This document shows, in pieces, positions 1 to 8,694 of a stretch of DNA of 28,663 bases (positions within the stretch are counted from its first letter, which is position 1; each line of letters begins with the position of its first letter). Source of the DNA: JAICTV01 sp035634055. GTDB lineage: Bacteria > Planctomycetota > Phycisphaerae > Tepidisphaerales > Tepidisphaeraceae. Made by a program: the position numbers and the translations under genes. The notes under the pieces were generated by a model, which worked only from the letters and a program-made list of their open reading frames with translations, was not told the origin of the DNA and searched no databases. Location of the stretch: contig DASQDR010000073.1 in NCBI GenBank assembly GCA_035634055.1, positions 1 to 28,663 of the forward strand, in the 5' to 3' direction.

Positions 1-2
1 TC

Positions 3-815
3 GCTGCGGCGGCGCTCGTTGTGGTGGCGGTGAGCGCGGTGACTGCGCCCGCTCGCGCGGAGCAGTTCTATGCGTCGCAAGTGGTTTCCACCGTGGTCGG
101 CGCGCAGCAGCAGTCCGGTTTTAAGGATCCCAACCTCGCGCTGGGCGGGCCGCGCGGTGGCGGGACGAGCACGAACTCTCTGCACGCGTATTCCCTCGGC
201 AACGGCGGCTCCATCACGCTCGGGTTTGGCGATGGCTCGCCGAGCGAGCGGACGATCAGCGATGGCCCCGGCGCCGACTTCATCGTTTCTGAGAATTCCT
301 TCTACGACGGCGAGGACCCGCACCGCGCGTTCGCGGAGTTGATGTGGGTGGAGGTCTCCTCCGACGGCGCGAACTTCGCCCGCTTCCCCGCCTACAGCGG
401 AACGCCCCAAGCGGTGCCCGCCTACGGGACGCTGGACCCGGCCCAGATCTCCCAGTTCGCAGGCGTGCGGCCGGTGCTGGCGAACATCGAGACGGAGCCG
501 GAGACCGATCCCTTCGACGCCGCCGCCGCCGGTGGTGACGCTTTCGAACTGAGCGCGCTCCGATGCGATCCCCTGGTGGTGGGCGGGCAGGTGGACCTCG
601 GCCAGATCCGCTACGTCCGGCTGGTCGACGTGATCGGCGACGGCTCGAGCCTCGACGCCGCCGGCCGGCCCGTCTTCGACCCGACCGGCTTCGGCATCGG
701 CGGGGCGGACGTGGACGCGCTGACGGTGATCAACGGCGCCCACGCCCCCGAGCCCACTGCCGCGCTGCCGCTGGCGGGGCTCGCGCTCGCACGGCTCGCC
801 CGCCGCCGTCGGTGA
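3..815 (+). CDS. PEP-CTERM exported protein, 5' end outside window
   Basis: The reading frame is open from the left edge, and the first visible residues are the hydrophobic end of a signal peptide running to an Ala-Arg-Ala cleavage-like site before EQFYAS. The true start is therefore upstream of the window; the GTG at 21 would cut the signal peptide short. The C-terminus has the PEP-CTERM layout: a Pro-Glu-Pro triplet (APEPTAALPL), a short Leu/Ala-rich hydrophobic stretch and a terminal Arg cluster (ARRRR). In other bacteria such tails direct exosortase-linked sorting to the cell surface. The body is rich in Gly, Asp and aromatic residues and has no catalytic motif I recognise. No exosortase gene is in this window. 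Identity as a PEP-CTERM surface protein is fairly sure; its ligand or role is unknown. Confidence 0.8.
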   Translation, partial: AAAALVVVAVSAVTAPARAEQFYASQVVSTVVGAQQQSGFKDPNLALGGPRGGGTSTNSLHAYSLGNGGSITLGFGDGSPSERTISDGPGADFIVSENSFYDGEDPHRAFAELMWVEVSSDGANFARFPAYSGTPQAVPAYGTLDPAQISQFAGVRPVLANIETEPETDPFDAAAAGGDAFELSALRCDPLVVGGQVDLGQIRYVRLVDVIGDGSSLDAAGRPVFDPTGFGIGGADVDALTVINGAHAPEPTAALPLAGLALARLARRRR

Positions 816-836
816 CTCCGCGATCGAAAGCCCACT

Positions 837-865
837 CCCTCTCCCCGGGTACCCCGGGGAGAGGG
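837..865. repeat. GC-rich palindrome, REP-like element or terminator
   Basis: Ten bases, CCCTCTCCCC (837-846), are perfectly mirrored by GGGGAGAGGG (856-865) around a GGGTACCCC centre, followed by a GGGCGGGGCGAGGGG-type tail. It sits between the PEP-CTERM gene stop and the next start. The pattern resembles dispersed CCCTCTCC/GGGAGAGGG palindromes seen in several GC-rich genomes (recollection, not searched). There is no T tract, so an intrinsic terminator is less likely, although a stem this strong could still end or protect the upstream transcript. Confidence 0.6.
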
Positions 866-890
866 CGGGGCGAGGGGCAAGGTGCGTCCC

Positions 891-1868
891 ATGACGACAG
901 CCCGCCATTCACCCGTTTCCTTCAGGGGTGCAATCCGCAACCGCGCCCGCCACATGACGCGCCGCCAGCAGCCGGGAAGGGATGCCGGAGACGCGCGTGC
1001 GGTCCGCAACGGCGCGGGGCACGGGCCGCGCGGGCGCACGCCATCCTTCCCGCGCCCCCTCGCGCTCGCCTGCGCGTTCACCCTGATCGAACTCCTGGTA
1101 GCCATTGGCATCATCGCCATCCTGGTGGGCGTCCTGCTCCCGGCCCTCGCGGCGGCGCGGCGGCAGGCGGCGGCGATTCAGTGCGGGTCCAACGTCCGCC
1201 AGTTGCTCATCGCCTCGACGCTCTACCAGCAGGAGAACCGCGGCTTCTGGCCGCCGGCCCACTTCAACTACCTCTACCCACCGACGAAGAGCAACCTGCA
1301 CCGCTGGCACGGCACGCGCAAGAGCGTCAGCAGCACGTTCGACTTCGCCGGCTCGCCGCTGAAGCGCTACCTCCAGGCGCCGGCCATCAAGCAGTGCCCG
1401 TCGTTCGAGCCGACGAAGCTGAGCTACGAAAAAGGGTGCGGGGGGTACGGGTACAACGAGCGCTACATCGGCAGCAGCCTGGAAGTGGCGTCGCTGATCG
1501 CGGTACCGATGGGCCCGGAGCAGTTCGAGCGTGAGGTGAGCGGGGCGCCGGCGAAGCAGAACATGATCCGCCGGCCGGCGGAGAAGCTCGCCTTCGCCGA
1601 CGCCGCCATGGTGGACGGCAGCGGCGCGATGATCGAGTATTCGTTCGTGGAGCCGCCGCTGTTCACGCTGGACGGGAAGAAGGAGTCGAGCTCGCCTTCA
1701 CTGCACTTCCGGCACGGCCGGCGGGCGACGATCGGCTGGGCGGACGGGCACGTGTCCGCCGAGCTTTTCGAGTGGACATACGCCAGTAATGCATACGGCG
1801 CCAACAACGCGAAGCACCTTCTCGGATTCTTCGGCCCGCGCGACAATCACCGCTTCGCCCGGGAGTGA
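891..1868 (+). CDS. Prepilin-type N-terminal methylation protein with H-X9-DG domain (DUF1559-like)
   Basis: This is a type II secretion/type IV pilin-like protein of the kind expanded in planctomycetes. The class III signal core FTLIELLVAIGIIAILVG begins at residue 63 and is followed by LLPALAAARRQAAAIQ, the usual pseudopilin N-terminal helix. Near the C-terminus the motif H-GRRATIGWA-DG fits the H-X9-DG prepilin processing-associated signature. Two features are odd: the leader before the Phe+1 is about 62 residues, and the residue before the cleavage point is Ala, not Gly. ATG 891 has an AAGG about 8 nt upstream; GTG 882 and ATG 954 are alternatives, the latter giving a 41-residue leader. 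The middle is probably an extracellular beta domain. The family is well recognised, but a specific function is not known for it. Confidence 0.87.
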   Translation: MTTARHSPVSFRGAIRNRARHMTRRQQPGRDAGDARAVRNGAGHGPRGRTPSFPRPLALACAFTLIELLVAIGIIAILVGVLLPALAAARRQAAAIQCGSNVRQLLIASTLYQQENRGFWPPAHFNYLYPPTKSNLHRWHGTRKSVSSTFDFAGSPLKRYLQAPAIKQCPSFEPTKLSYEKGCGGYGYNERYIGSSLEVASLIAVPMGPEQFEREVSGAPAKQNMIRRPAEKLAFADAAMVDGSGAMIEYSFVEPPLFTLDGKKESSSPSLHFRHGRRATIGWADGHVSAELFEWTYASNAYGANNAKHLLGFFGPRDNHRFARE

Positions 1869-1966
1869 CCTCCCGCCGCAGTTGCCGTCGTCGCCACCGC
1901 CGCAACCGGCGCTGCCGGGCGGCGCCGATGCTGCCGCGCCCGCATTCCCTCCTCCGCGCCCGCCGG

Positions 1967-1994
1967 TGTACATTCCCCGCGCGCCGGCTAAAAT
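1967..1994 (+). promoter_or_regulatory. Possible sigma-70 promoter for the MoxR operon
   Basis: TGTACA (1967-1972) and TAAAAT (1989-1994) are separated by 16 nt in an otherwise GC-rich stretch just after the prepilin gene. The in-frame ATG at 1993 lies inside the -10 box, so if the promoter is real, translation should start downstream, favouring GTG 2047. This is by eye only. Confidence 0.45.
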
Positions 1995-2046
1995 GCGTGA
2001 CGGACTCAGGGATGGCGTCGGCGAGCAGAGAAACACCGGGTGGTGC

Positions 2047-2979
2047 GTGGCGAACGAGCGAATCGACAGGCTGCGGGACAACATCCGTAACGTTTTCCTG
2101 GGCCACAGCCGGGCGGTCGACCTGCTGCTGATCGGAATGCTGGCGCGCGGGCACGTGCTGATCGAGGACGTCCCCGGCGTCGGGAAAACCGTGCTGGCGA
2201 AGTCGCTGGCGCGCAGCATCGACTGCAAGTTCAGCCGCATCCAGCTCACCCCGGACCTGCTGCCCAGCGACGTGCTGGGCGTCTCGATTTTCAACACCAA
2301 GACGCAGAGCTTCGACTTCAAGCCCGGCCCGGTCTTCGCCAACGTGGTGCTGGCCGACGAGATCAACCGAACCACCCCGCGCACGCAGTCGGCGCTGCTG
2401 GAGGCGATGAGCGAGGAGCAGGTCTCGGTGGAGAACCAGACGCTGCCGCTCGAGCGGCCCTTCATGGTCGTCGCCACGCAGAACCCGTTCGAGTTCGAGG
2501 GAACTTATTACCTGCCGGAGAACCAGCTCGACCGCTTCATCCTTCGCATTGCCGTCGGCTACCCCGAGCGGTCGGCGGAGCACCGCATCCTCACCACGCA
2601 GCCCGGCCGCAACGCGCTGGACGCGCTGTCGCCGGTGATGAGCGGGAAGGACGTGGTGGAGCTTCAGGACATGGTGCCGGCGGTGAAGCTGGACCCGACA
2701 ATCGTGGACTACATCCTGGACCTGGTCGAATCGACCCGCCATAACGAACAGTTGCACCTCGGCGTCTCCCCGCGCGGGGCGCTGGCGCTGACGCAGGCGG
2801 TGCAGGCATCGGCGATCCTCAACGGCCGCGACTACGCCACGCCCGACGACGTGAAGGGATTGTTCATCCCGGTCTGCGCCCATCGGGTGGTGAGCAAGAC
2901 CTACCTTCACAACGGCGACGCCAACGCCACCGCGCGGCTGCTCCAGGCAATCATGGACCAGGTGCCGGCGCCCAGGTAG
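2047..2979 (+). CDS. MoxR-family AAA+ ATPase
   Basis: MoxR ATPases are chaperone-like AAA+ proteins that act with VWA or DUF58 partner proteins, often on envelope or metal-containing enzymes. From GTG 2047 the protein is 310 residues, close to the family norm. It opens with ERIDRLRDNIRNVFLGH, has a Walker A EDVPGVGKT near residues 40-48, a Walker B VVLADEINR near 100-108, and sensor-like VVATQNPFEFEGTYYLPE, then the C-terminal lid with GVSPRGALAL. An upstream in-frame ATG at 1993 is possible but falls within a promoter-like -10 box, and the residues before 2047 do not look conserved. The frame is also open back to 1789, overlapping the prepilin gene in a proline-rich run that I regard as non-coding. 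DUF58 and transglutaminase genes follow on the same strand, the classic partner arrangement. Confidence 0.93.
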   Translation: MANERIDRLRDNIRNVFLGHSRAVDLLLIGMLARGHVLIEDVPGVGKTVLAKSLARSIDCKFSRIQLTPDLLPSDVLGVSIFNTKTQSFDFKPGPVFANVVLADEINRTTPRTQSALLEAMSEEQVSVENQTLPLERPFMVVATQNPFEFEGTYYLPENQLDRFILRIAVGYPERSAEHRILTTQPGRNALDALSPVMSGKDVVELQDMVPAVKLDPTIVDYILDLVESTRHNEQLHLGVSPRGALALTQAVQASAILNGRDYATPDDVKGLFIPVCAHRVVSKTYLHNGDANATARLLQAIMDQVPAPR

Positions 2980-3078
2980 AGGGTGAGGCGGTCGAAGCGC
3001 GGGGTGAAACCGCGCCGGCCGTTTCGCTTCACCCGTTTACGCTTGGCGCGGGGCCGCGGAAAGGTGTGAGCGATCACG

Positions 3079-4371
3079 ATGCTCCGCAACCGGGCCATCC
3101 CGACCCGCAACCCTGCGACGGCGACGGTCATGCACCGCAAGCCGTCGCTCGATTTCTCGGTCACCGGGTTGGTCTACTGCTCGATGATGATGTTCATGGG
3201 GCTGGCGGCGATGAACTCGCAGGCGAGCCTGCTGTTCGGCGTCTTCGGGTTGATGATCGGCATCCTGCTGGTCAGCGGGTTCATCAGCCGGGTCGTCCTC
3301 CGCCGCCTGCACCTGCACCGCGTGCTGCCGGAGCTGGCCGTTGTGGGGCAGCCGACCACCGTCACCTACGAGTTCGCCAACGACAAGCGGTTCTGGCCGA
3401 GCCTGTCGGTCTGCCTGGCGGAACTGGACGGGGCCGAGGCGTTTACGCGCCAGCCGCAAAGCTACATGCTCCACGCCGCCGCCCGCACCGTTGCCACCAT
3501 CCCCACCGAGGTGATGCCCAAGCGGCGCGGGCTGCACGAGATGGACCGCTACCAGCTCAGCACCAGCTTTCCCTTTGGCTTCATCAAGCGCGCGGTGGAG
3601 CGGCGGCAGAAGGACCTGATGCTGATCTACCCGGCATTGGGGCAGCTCGACCCGAAGTTCCTGTCGCTCTGCCGATCTGCCGATACCTCTGGCGCGACCA
3701 TGCGGCCGCGGCGGGGCGGGCAGGACGAGTTCTACGGCGTCAAGGAACACCGCAACGGCGAGAACCCCCGCCACATTTACTGGCGGCGCAGCGCCCGCAC
3801 CGGCGTGCTGGTGGCCAAGGAGATGACGCAGGTGTCGCCGCCCCGGCTGCTGATCCTGGTCGATACGCACATCGCCCCCGAGCTGCGCAGCGTCCAGACG
3901 CACGCTGACATCGAGCGCGGCATCGCGATGGCCGCCACGCTCGCCAGCCAGGCGCTGGAGGCGGGGCTGTCGGTCGGGCTGCTGGCGTGGTCGGACGACG
4001 GGTGGACGCTCGTGCAGCCGGCGCGCGGCAAGCGGCACCGCCGCGACCTGCTCGCGGTCCTGGCGCGCCTGCCGCTGAACACCGATAAGACGACGCAGGA
4101 CTTGCTCGATGAGAGCCGCAGCACCGTCGAGACCGGCGCCACCCCGGTGCTGATCACGCCGCGCGAGGTTCAACTTGGGCTCAGCGACGCCGTGCGCAGC
4201 GGGCTGGTGGTCGCCTCGGCCAGGCCGGACGGCTCGCGGCGGTGGTTCAACTTCGCGCCGACCGTCTTCTTCGACCGCTGCATGCCGGTTGACCAGGAGC
4301 CTATGATCGGCGGGCAGGGTGCCAGGAAGAGGGAAAAAGGTAAGGCGAAAGCGACGCCCGCGGCGGCCTGA
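3079..4371 (+). CDS. DUF58 domain-containing membrane protein
   Basis: This is a 430-residue protein with two hydrophobic segments near the N-terminus (about residues 28-45 and 52-70), then a soluble region. The DUF58 signature is clear: GVKEHRNGENPRHIYWRRSA followed by RTGVLVAKEM, around residues 222-250. After it comes a VWA-like fold segment with LLILVDTH. DUF58 proteins are usual partners of MoxR ATPases and membrane transglutaminases, and this gene sits between both on the same strand. The spacing is 99 bp from the ATPase and 59 bp to the transglutaminase, so co-transcription is likely. ATG 3079 is chosen as the first start giving the TM segments; a weak GGAAAGG lies about 14 nt upstream. 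The C-terminus ends in a short Lys/Ala-rich tail. The exact substrate of the system is unknown. Confidence 0.9.
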   Translation: MLRNRAIPTRNPATATVMHRKPSLDFSVTGLVYCSMMMFMGLAAMNSQASLLFGVFGLMIGILLVSGFISRVVLRRLHLHRVLPELAVVGQPTTVTYEFANDKRFWPSLSVCLAELDGAEAFTRQPQSYMLHAAARTVATIPTEVMPKRRGLHEMDRYQLSTSFPFGFIKRAVERRQKDLMLIYPALGQLDPKFLSLCRSADTSGATMRPRRGGQDEFYGVKEHRNGENPRHIYWRRSARTGVLVAKEMTQVSPPRLLILVDTHIAPELRSVQTHADIERGIAMAATLASQALEAGLSVGLLAWSDDGWTLVQPARGKRHRRDLLAVLARLPLNTDKTTQDLLDESRSTVETGATPVLITPREVQLGLSDAVRSGLVVASARPDGSRRWFNFAPTVFFDRCMPVDQEPMIGGQGARKREKGKAKATPAAA

Positions 4372-4430
4372 GTGGCTTCCGGTTTTCATGTTTTGGTTTT
4401 GCGACACTGGTCTGTGCTACTGACTTATCG

Positions 4431-7166
4431 ATGTACGACATTCGCCAGTTCAAACCCGCCCTGTACCTGCTGCTGTTCCTCGGGATCAGCGGCTTCGCGC
4501 TGGCTGCGCAGTGGCCGGGCGTGTGGGTGTTGGCGGTGGGCGGGATCGCGCTCAACGCGTGGCTGGTGAAGACTGGCCGGTTCACGCCGATGCCCCGGTT
4601 CCTCGCCAACATCGTCACGATCATCGCGTTCATCTACATCGGCGACCTGGTGCTGCACTCGGTCACCACGCCGATCCTGATCATTGGGCAGTTCCTGGTG
4701 CTGTTGCAGCTCGTGAAGCTTTACGAGCAGCGGGCCAACCGCGACTACGCGCAGCTCATCATCCTGAGCCTGCTGCTCATGGTCGCCGCTGCCATCAACA
4801 CCGCCAGCCTGGCGTTCGGGCTGATGTTCATCGCGTACCTGTTCCTGTCGTTGTACGTCTGCCTGCTGTTCCACCTGAAGGTGGAGAGCGAGGACGCCCG
4901 CAAGGCGATCTCGCTGCCGGAGATCGAGCCCAGCCCGAACATGCTGCGGCAGGACCAGCGCCACCTGCCGAAGTCGATGCGGCGGCTCACCGGGTTGATC
5001 TCGCTGGTGGCGGTGTGCATGGCGGTTGTGGTGTTCCTGTTCTTCCCGCGCGGGACTGGCGCCAACCTGCTCGGGCCGCTCCAGTTCCGTCCCAGCCGCG
5101 CCCTGACCGGCTTCAGCGAGCAGGTCGGCTTCCAATCGGTCGCGCGCATCACCCAGAACAACGAGCTGGTTGCCCACGTGCAGGTCTGGCACAACGACAA
5201 GCCTCTCAACGGGACGCAGTCGATCTACCTCCGCGGGCTGACGCTGGACCACTACAACGGCGGCAACACCGACGGCCGCTGGCGCCGCGCGCCGTACCAG
5301 TGGACGCGCATGCTCCCGCAGGGCCCGGAGTACGAGGTCGCGCGTGACGGCGACGATCGCATCCTGCGCGACCCCCCGTTCGGCACCGATGTCTGGCGGC
5401 AGCGGATCACCCTCCAGCCGACCGGCAGCTCCGTGCTGTTCGGCATGGGCGGGCCGAGCTACATCAAGCTCTTCCGCCGCGGGTCGTTCGTGTTCAGCGG
5501 CTACGACGACTCGATCCAGGTGCGCGAGCCGGCGCAGGTGCAGCAGCCGATTGACTACGAGCTGGTCTCGTCGGGACAAATGCGGTACGCCGCGGTTCCC
5601 CCCGAGCTGGGTTTCCCGCGGATGCGCTACTTTCGGCGCGAGCAGCGCGAGCGCGAGGAAGCGGAGCGCGTCGCCGCCGAGCGCGCCGCGGCCGGACAGG
5701 ACAGGAACGCGAACGCGCCTGCCTCCGCACCGGCAGCGGGCGGCGGCCTGCATCCGGCGGTCGGCGGGATGGTAGGGACGCTGGTCGACCGCGCCATTGG
5801 CGCAGCCACCGCTCCCGCAGCCGCCAGCGGCGCGCCGCGGGGTGGTGGGGGCGACGATGCGGGCCAGGCGCAGCGCAACGCCTCCAGCGATGACGGCGAA
5901 CTCGGCGGGCGCCGCCGGCGCGACTGGGGCGGCGGCGGGGACGATGATCGCCCGCGCCGCGACATTGACGGCGCGCCTTCCCCGCAGGGCTGGCGTCGCC
6001 CGTCGTCGAACATCGACCCGCAGATCGCCGAGTACGTCCGCCGGCCGGAGGTCAGCGGCACCGGCGACGGGGGCGTGCCGCTGGTCACGCTCCGCGACCG
6101 TTTCCTCGAGCGCGAGCGCGACCGCCTGCTCAAGGCCGACCGCGACCGCAACGTCATCATCGACGATCGCTTCGACCCGCTCACGCCGTACGACGAGGCC
6201 ATCTGCGCCAACATCCAGGCGCACCTGCGCTCGACGTTCACCTACACGCTGGACCTCACCGACGCCAAGCGGATCGAGGGGCAGGACCCGATGGTCGCCT
6301 TCCTCCATGACCTCAAGCGCGGGCACTGCGAGTACTTCGCCGGCGCCATGACCCTGATGTGCCAGAGCCTGAAGATGCCCGCGCGGATGGTCATCGGGTT
6401 CCGCTGCGACGACTTCAACAACGTCGGCGGGTACTACCGCGTCGAGCAGAGCCAGGCGCACGCGTGGGTCGAAGCGCGGGGCGGCACGACGGCGGAGCCG
6501 CTCTGGGTCAGCTACGATCCGACCAGCGGCCGAGAGGACACCGGCGTGCGCACGCAGTCGGTCTGGAACCGCATCCGCCACGTGATGGACTACCTCGAGC
6601 ACTCCTGGGCCGCCAACGTCATCGCGTACGACCGGGGCACGCGCGACAACCTCGTGCAGACCCTGGAGAACCGCCTGACCAGCACCGCCGTCACCAGCAC
6701 GCAGCAGATCGGCAAGCTCCCGAGCTGGCTGCGCACCGAGAACTGGGCGATCTCGTCGCAACTGCTGAGCGGTCTGGTGGCGCTGGCGATGCTCGCACTG
6801 GTGGGGGCGATCGGGTGGTTCGCCTGGGAGCGCTGGCGGCTGTGGCGCCGCGCGACCCGCATCGGCCTTGAAAACCTGCCCACCGAGGAGCGCCTGCGCC
6901 TCGCCCGGCAACTCGGCTTCTACGATGACCTGCTGACGCTGCTCGAGCGCCGCGGCATGGCGCGCCCGCTGCACCTCACGCCGATGGAGTTCAGCGACTC
7001 CCTCGCTTTCCTCCCCGCCGAGGTCTACCACTCCGTGCGCCGGCTCACGGAAGTCTTCTACCGCATCCGCTACGGGCGGCAGCAGCTTTCGCCCGGGCAG
7101 CGGGAGAAGCTCGACCACTCGATCGCGCAGATCGAGTCGCTGCTCGGTCCATCGCGGACGGCGTGA
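4431..7166 (+). CDS. Membrane transglutaminase-like protein (DUF3488/TgpA type)
   Basis: This 911-residue protein has several N-terminal TM segments (about residues 8-215), a periplasmic domain and one C-terminal TM segment (LLSGLVALAMLALVGAIGWF, near 778-800), followed by a cytosolic DUF4129-like tail. The transglutaminase core shows the Cys-His-Asp triad: Cys633 in GHCEYFAGAMT, His677 in QAHAWVEA and Asp696 in YDPTSG. A low-complexity Ala/Gly/Arg/Asp-rich linker lies between the first periplasmic part and the catalytic domain, about residues 405-530. Such proteins occur in MoxR-DUF58-transglutaminase operons; the reaction may be peptide crosslinking or proteolysis, and no substrate can be read from the sequence. 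ATG 4431 has no strong Shine-Dalgarno, but the residues after it (MYDIRQFKP) lead straight into the first TM helix. Confidence 0.92.
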   Translation: MYDIRQFKPALYLLLFLGISGFALAAQWPGVWVLAVGGIALNAWLVKTGRFTPMPRFLANIVTIIAFIYIGDLVLHSVTTPILIIGQFLVLLQLVKLYEQRANRDYAQLIILSLLLMVAAAINTASLAFGLMFIAYLFLSLYVCLLFHLKVESEDARKAISLPEIEPSPNMLRQDQRHLPKSMRRLTGLISLVAVCMAVVVFLFFPRGTGANLLGPLQFRPSRALTGFSEQVGFQSVARITQNNELVAHVQVWHNDKPLNGTQSIYLRGLTLDHYNGGNTDGRWRRAPYQWTRMLPQGPEYEVARDGDDRILRDPPFGTDVWRQRITLQPTGSSVLFGMGGPSYIKLFRRGSFVFSGYDDSIQVREPAQVQQPIDYELVSSGQMRYAAVPPELGFPRMRYFRREQREREEAERVAAERAAAGQDRNANAPASAPAAGGGLHPAVGGMVGTLVDRAIGAATAPAAASGAPRGGGGDDAGQAQRNASSDDGELGGRRRRDWGGGGDDDRPRRDIDGAPSPQGWRRPSSNIDPQIAEYVRRPEVSGTGDGGVPLVTLRDRFLERERDRLLKADRDRNVIIDDRFDPLTPYDEAICANIQAHLRSTFTYTLDLTDAKRIEGQDPMVAFLHDLKRGHCEYFAGAMTLMCQSLKMPARMVIGFRCDDFNNVGGYYRVEQSQAHAWVEARGGTTAEPLWVSYDPTSGREDTGVRTQSVWNRIRHVMDYLEHSWAANVIAYDRGTRDNLVQTLENRLTSTAVTSTQQIGKLPSWLRTENWAISSQLLSGLVALAMLALVGAIGWFAWERWRLWRRATRIGLENLPTEERLRLARQLGFYDDLLTLLERRGMARPLHLTPMEFSDSLAFLPAEVYHSVRRLTEVFYRIRYGRQQLSPGQREKLDHSIAQIESLLGPSRTA

Positions 7167-7189
7167 GCTTCGCCTCGCCTCGTGAACGA

Positions 7190-7226
7190 AAAGCCGGGGC
7201 GACGACGCGTCGTCGCTTGCCGGTTT
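7190..7226. terminator. Palindrome after the transglutaminase operon, possible terminator
   Basis: An 18-bp perfect palindrome, GCGACGACGCGTCGTCGC (7199-7216), is flanked by near-complementary AAAGCCGG on the left and CCGGTTT on the right. It lies 30 bp past the transglutaminase stop. There is no T run, so it could equally be a protein-binding dyad in the cinA leader. Confidence 0.4.
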
Positions 7227-7305
7227 CGCCCTCGCGCGGAAGATGTCGTCTGCCGCGCTCACCCGGTAGCGCCGGAACGAACGCCCACCCCACGCGAAGC
7301 TCACC

Positions 7306-8619
7306 ATGAAGGCAACCATTCTTTCCGTCGGCGACGAACTGGTGCTCGGGCAGACGGTGGACACGAACTCCGCCTGGATCAGTCAGCAGCTCGCCGCCGT
7401 CGGGTGCGACGTCGCCGCGCACGCGACCGTGCCAGACGATCTGGACGCCATCCGTCGCGCGGTCGCGCGCTTCGCCGGCGAGTGCGACTTCCTCATCGTC
7501 TCCGGTGGGATCGGGCCGACCGAGGACGACCTGACCCGGCAGGCGCTGGCGGCGGTCATGGCCACGCCGCTGGAGCTGAACGAGACTTGGCTCGCCCGCC
7601 TGCACGAGTTCTTCGACAAGCTCGGCCGGCCGATGCCCGAAACGAACAAGGTCCAGGCGATGATCCCGCGCGGCGCGCGGATGATCGAGAACACCAACGG
7701 CACCGCCGCCGGCATCGACGCGACGCTCGGCGTCGCTGCGTCGGGGCACCCGCGCGAGTGTCGCGTGTTCGTGATGCCCGGGGTGCCGAAGGAGATGAAG
7801 GCGATGTTCACCCGCGACGTGCTCCCGCACGTCAGCGCGCGCACCGGCGGGGCGGTGATCCTCTCGCGCACGCTCCACACCTTTGGCATGGGCGAGAGTT
7901 GGGTGGCCGAGAACCTCGGGCCGCAGATGATGCGCGGGCGCAACCCCAGCGTCGGGACGACCGTCTCCCACGGCATCGTCTCCCTGCGCATCAACGCCCG
8001 TTACCCGTCGCGCGACGAGGCGCAGCGTGAGCTCGACGCCGCCACCCGCGCTTGCGAGGCCGCGCTGGGTGACCTCATCTACGGCGCCGACAACGTCACT
8101 CTCGCCGCGGTGGTGGCCGGGCTGCTTGCGCCGGCGCGAAAGACCGTCGCCACCGCCGAGTCCTGCACCGGCGGGCTGCTCGCCAAGATGCTGACCGATG
8201 TCCCCGGCTCCAGCGACTATTTCACGCAGGGCTGGGTCACCTATTCCAATCTGGCGAAGCACGAGCGGCTCGGGGTCTCGACGGAGATGCTCAACGTTTA
8301 CGGCGCCGTCTCCGAACCGGTCGTCACCGCCATGGCCCGGAACGCGCGGCGACTGGCGAAGACCGACTACGCCCTGTCCATCTCCGGCGTCGCCGGCCCG
8401 GGCGGCGGCAGCGCCGCCAAGCCGGTCGGCACCGTCTGCATCGCCCTCGCGTCGCAGCTCAAGCCGGACCTGCGCGGCGACGCCCGCTACTTCGACTCCG
8501 CCGTCACCGCCCGAACCTTCACCTTCCCGGGCGACCGCGAGATGGTCCGCGACCGCAGCGCGAAGATGGCGCTAACGATGCTCCGCTTCCATTTGCTCGG
8601 TAAGCCGCTGCCGTTCTGA
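7306..8619 (+). CDS. cinA: CinA family nicotinamide-nucleotide amidase / ADP-ribose pyrophosphatase
   Basis: This is a two-domain CinA of normal length (437 residues). The N-terminal MoaB/MogA-like domain starts MKATILSVGDELVLGQTVDTNS and has SGGIGPTEDDLT and MPGVPKEMKAMF, which in the family carry the pyrophosphatase activity. The C-terminal domain has AESCTGGLLA with the candidate catalytic Ser286, and SGVAGPGGG, the signature of the NMN deamidase PncC. Together these recycle NMN and clean up pyridine nucleotide by-products; the old competence/damage name does not describe the reaction. The gene is on the same strand as the transglutaminase, separated by 139 bp with a palindrome, so it is probably its own unit. 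No recA is nearby. ATG 7306 begins exactly at the conserved N-terminus. Confidence 0.97.
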   Translation: MKATILSVGDELVLGQTVDTNSAWISQQLAAVGCDVAAHATVPDDLDAIRRAVARFAGECDFLIVSGGIGPTEDDLTRQALAAVMATPLELNETWLARLHEFFDKLGRPMPETNKVQAMIPRGARMIENTNGTAAGIDATLGVAASGHPRECRVFVMPGVPKEMKAMFTRDVLPHVSARTGGAVILSRTLHTFGMGESWVAENLGPQMMRGRNPSVGTTVSHGIVSLRINARYPSRDEAQRELDAATRACEAALGDLIYGADNVTLAAVVAGLLAPARKTVATAESCTGGLLAKMLTDVPGSSDYFTQGWVTYSNLAKHERLGVSTEMLNVYGAVSEPVVTAMARNARRLAKTDYALSISGVAGPGGGSAAKPVGTVCIALASQLKPDLRGDARYFDSAVTARTFTFPGDREMVRDRSAKMALTMLRFHLLGKPLPF

Positions 8620-8694
8620 CGCGGAGGCCGATGAGCGGGCGAAGACCAAACACCGCCTCAGCGCCGGACGTTCACCTCGCCACCGCTTAACGCC

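Noticed and set aside
1789..2046. N-terminal extension of the MoxR ATPase
   Set aside because: It overlaps the prepilin gene, is proline-rich and contains a promoter-like element; family members start near 2047.
7167..7305. tRNA or small RNA gene before cinA
   Set aside because: There is a palindrome but no cloverleaf, TTC-loop motif or terminator T run.
4425..7364. Very long open frame on the minus strand opposite the transglutaminase gene
   Set aside because: It mirrors a real gene in GC-rich DNA, has Arg/Ala/Val-rich composition and no family motif or ribosome site.
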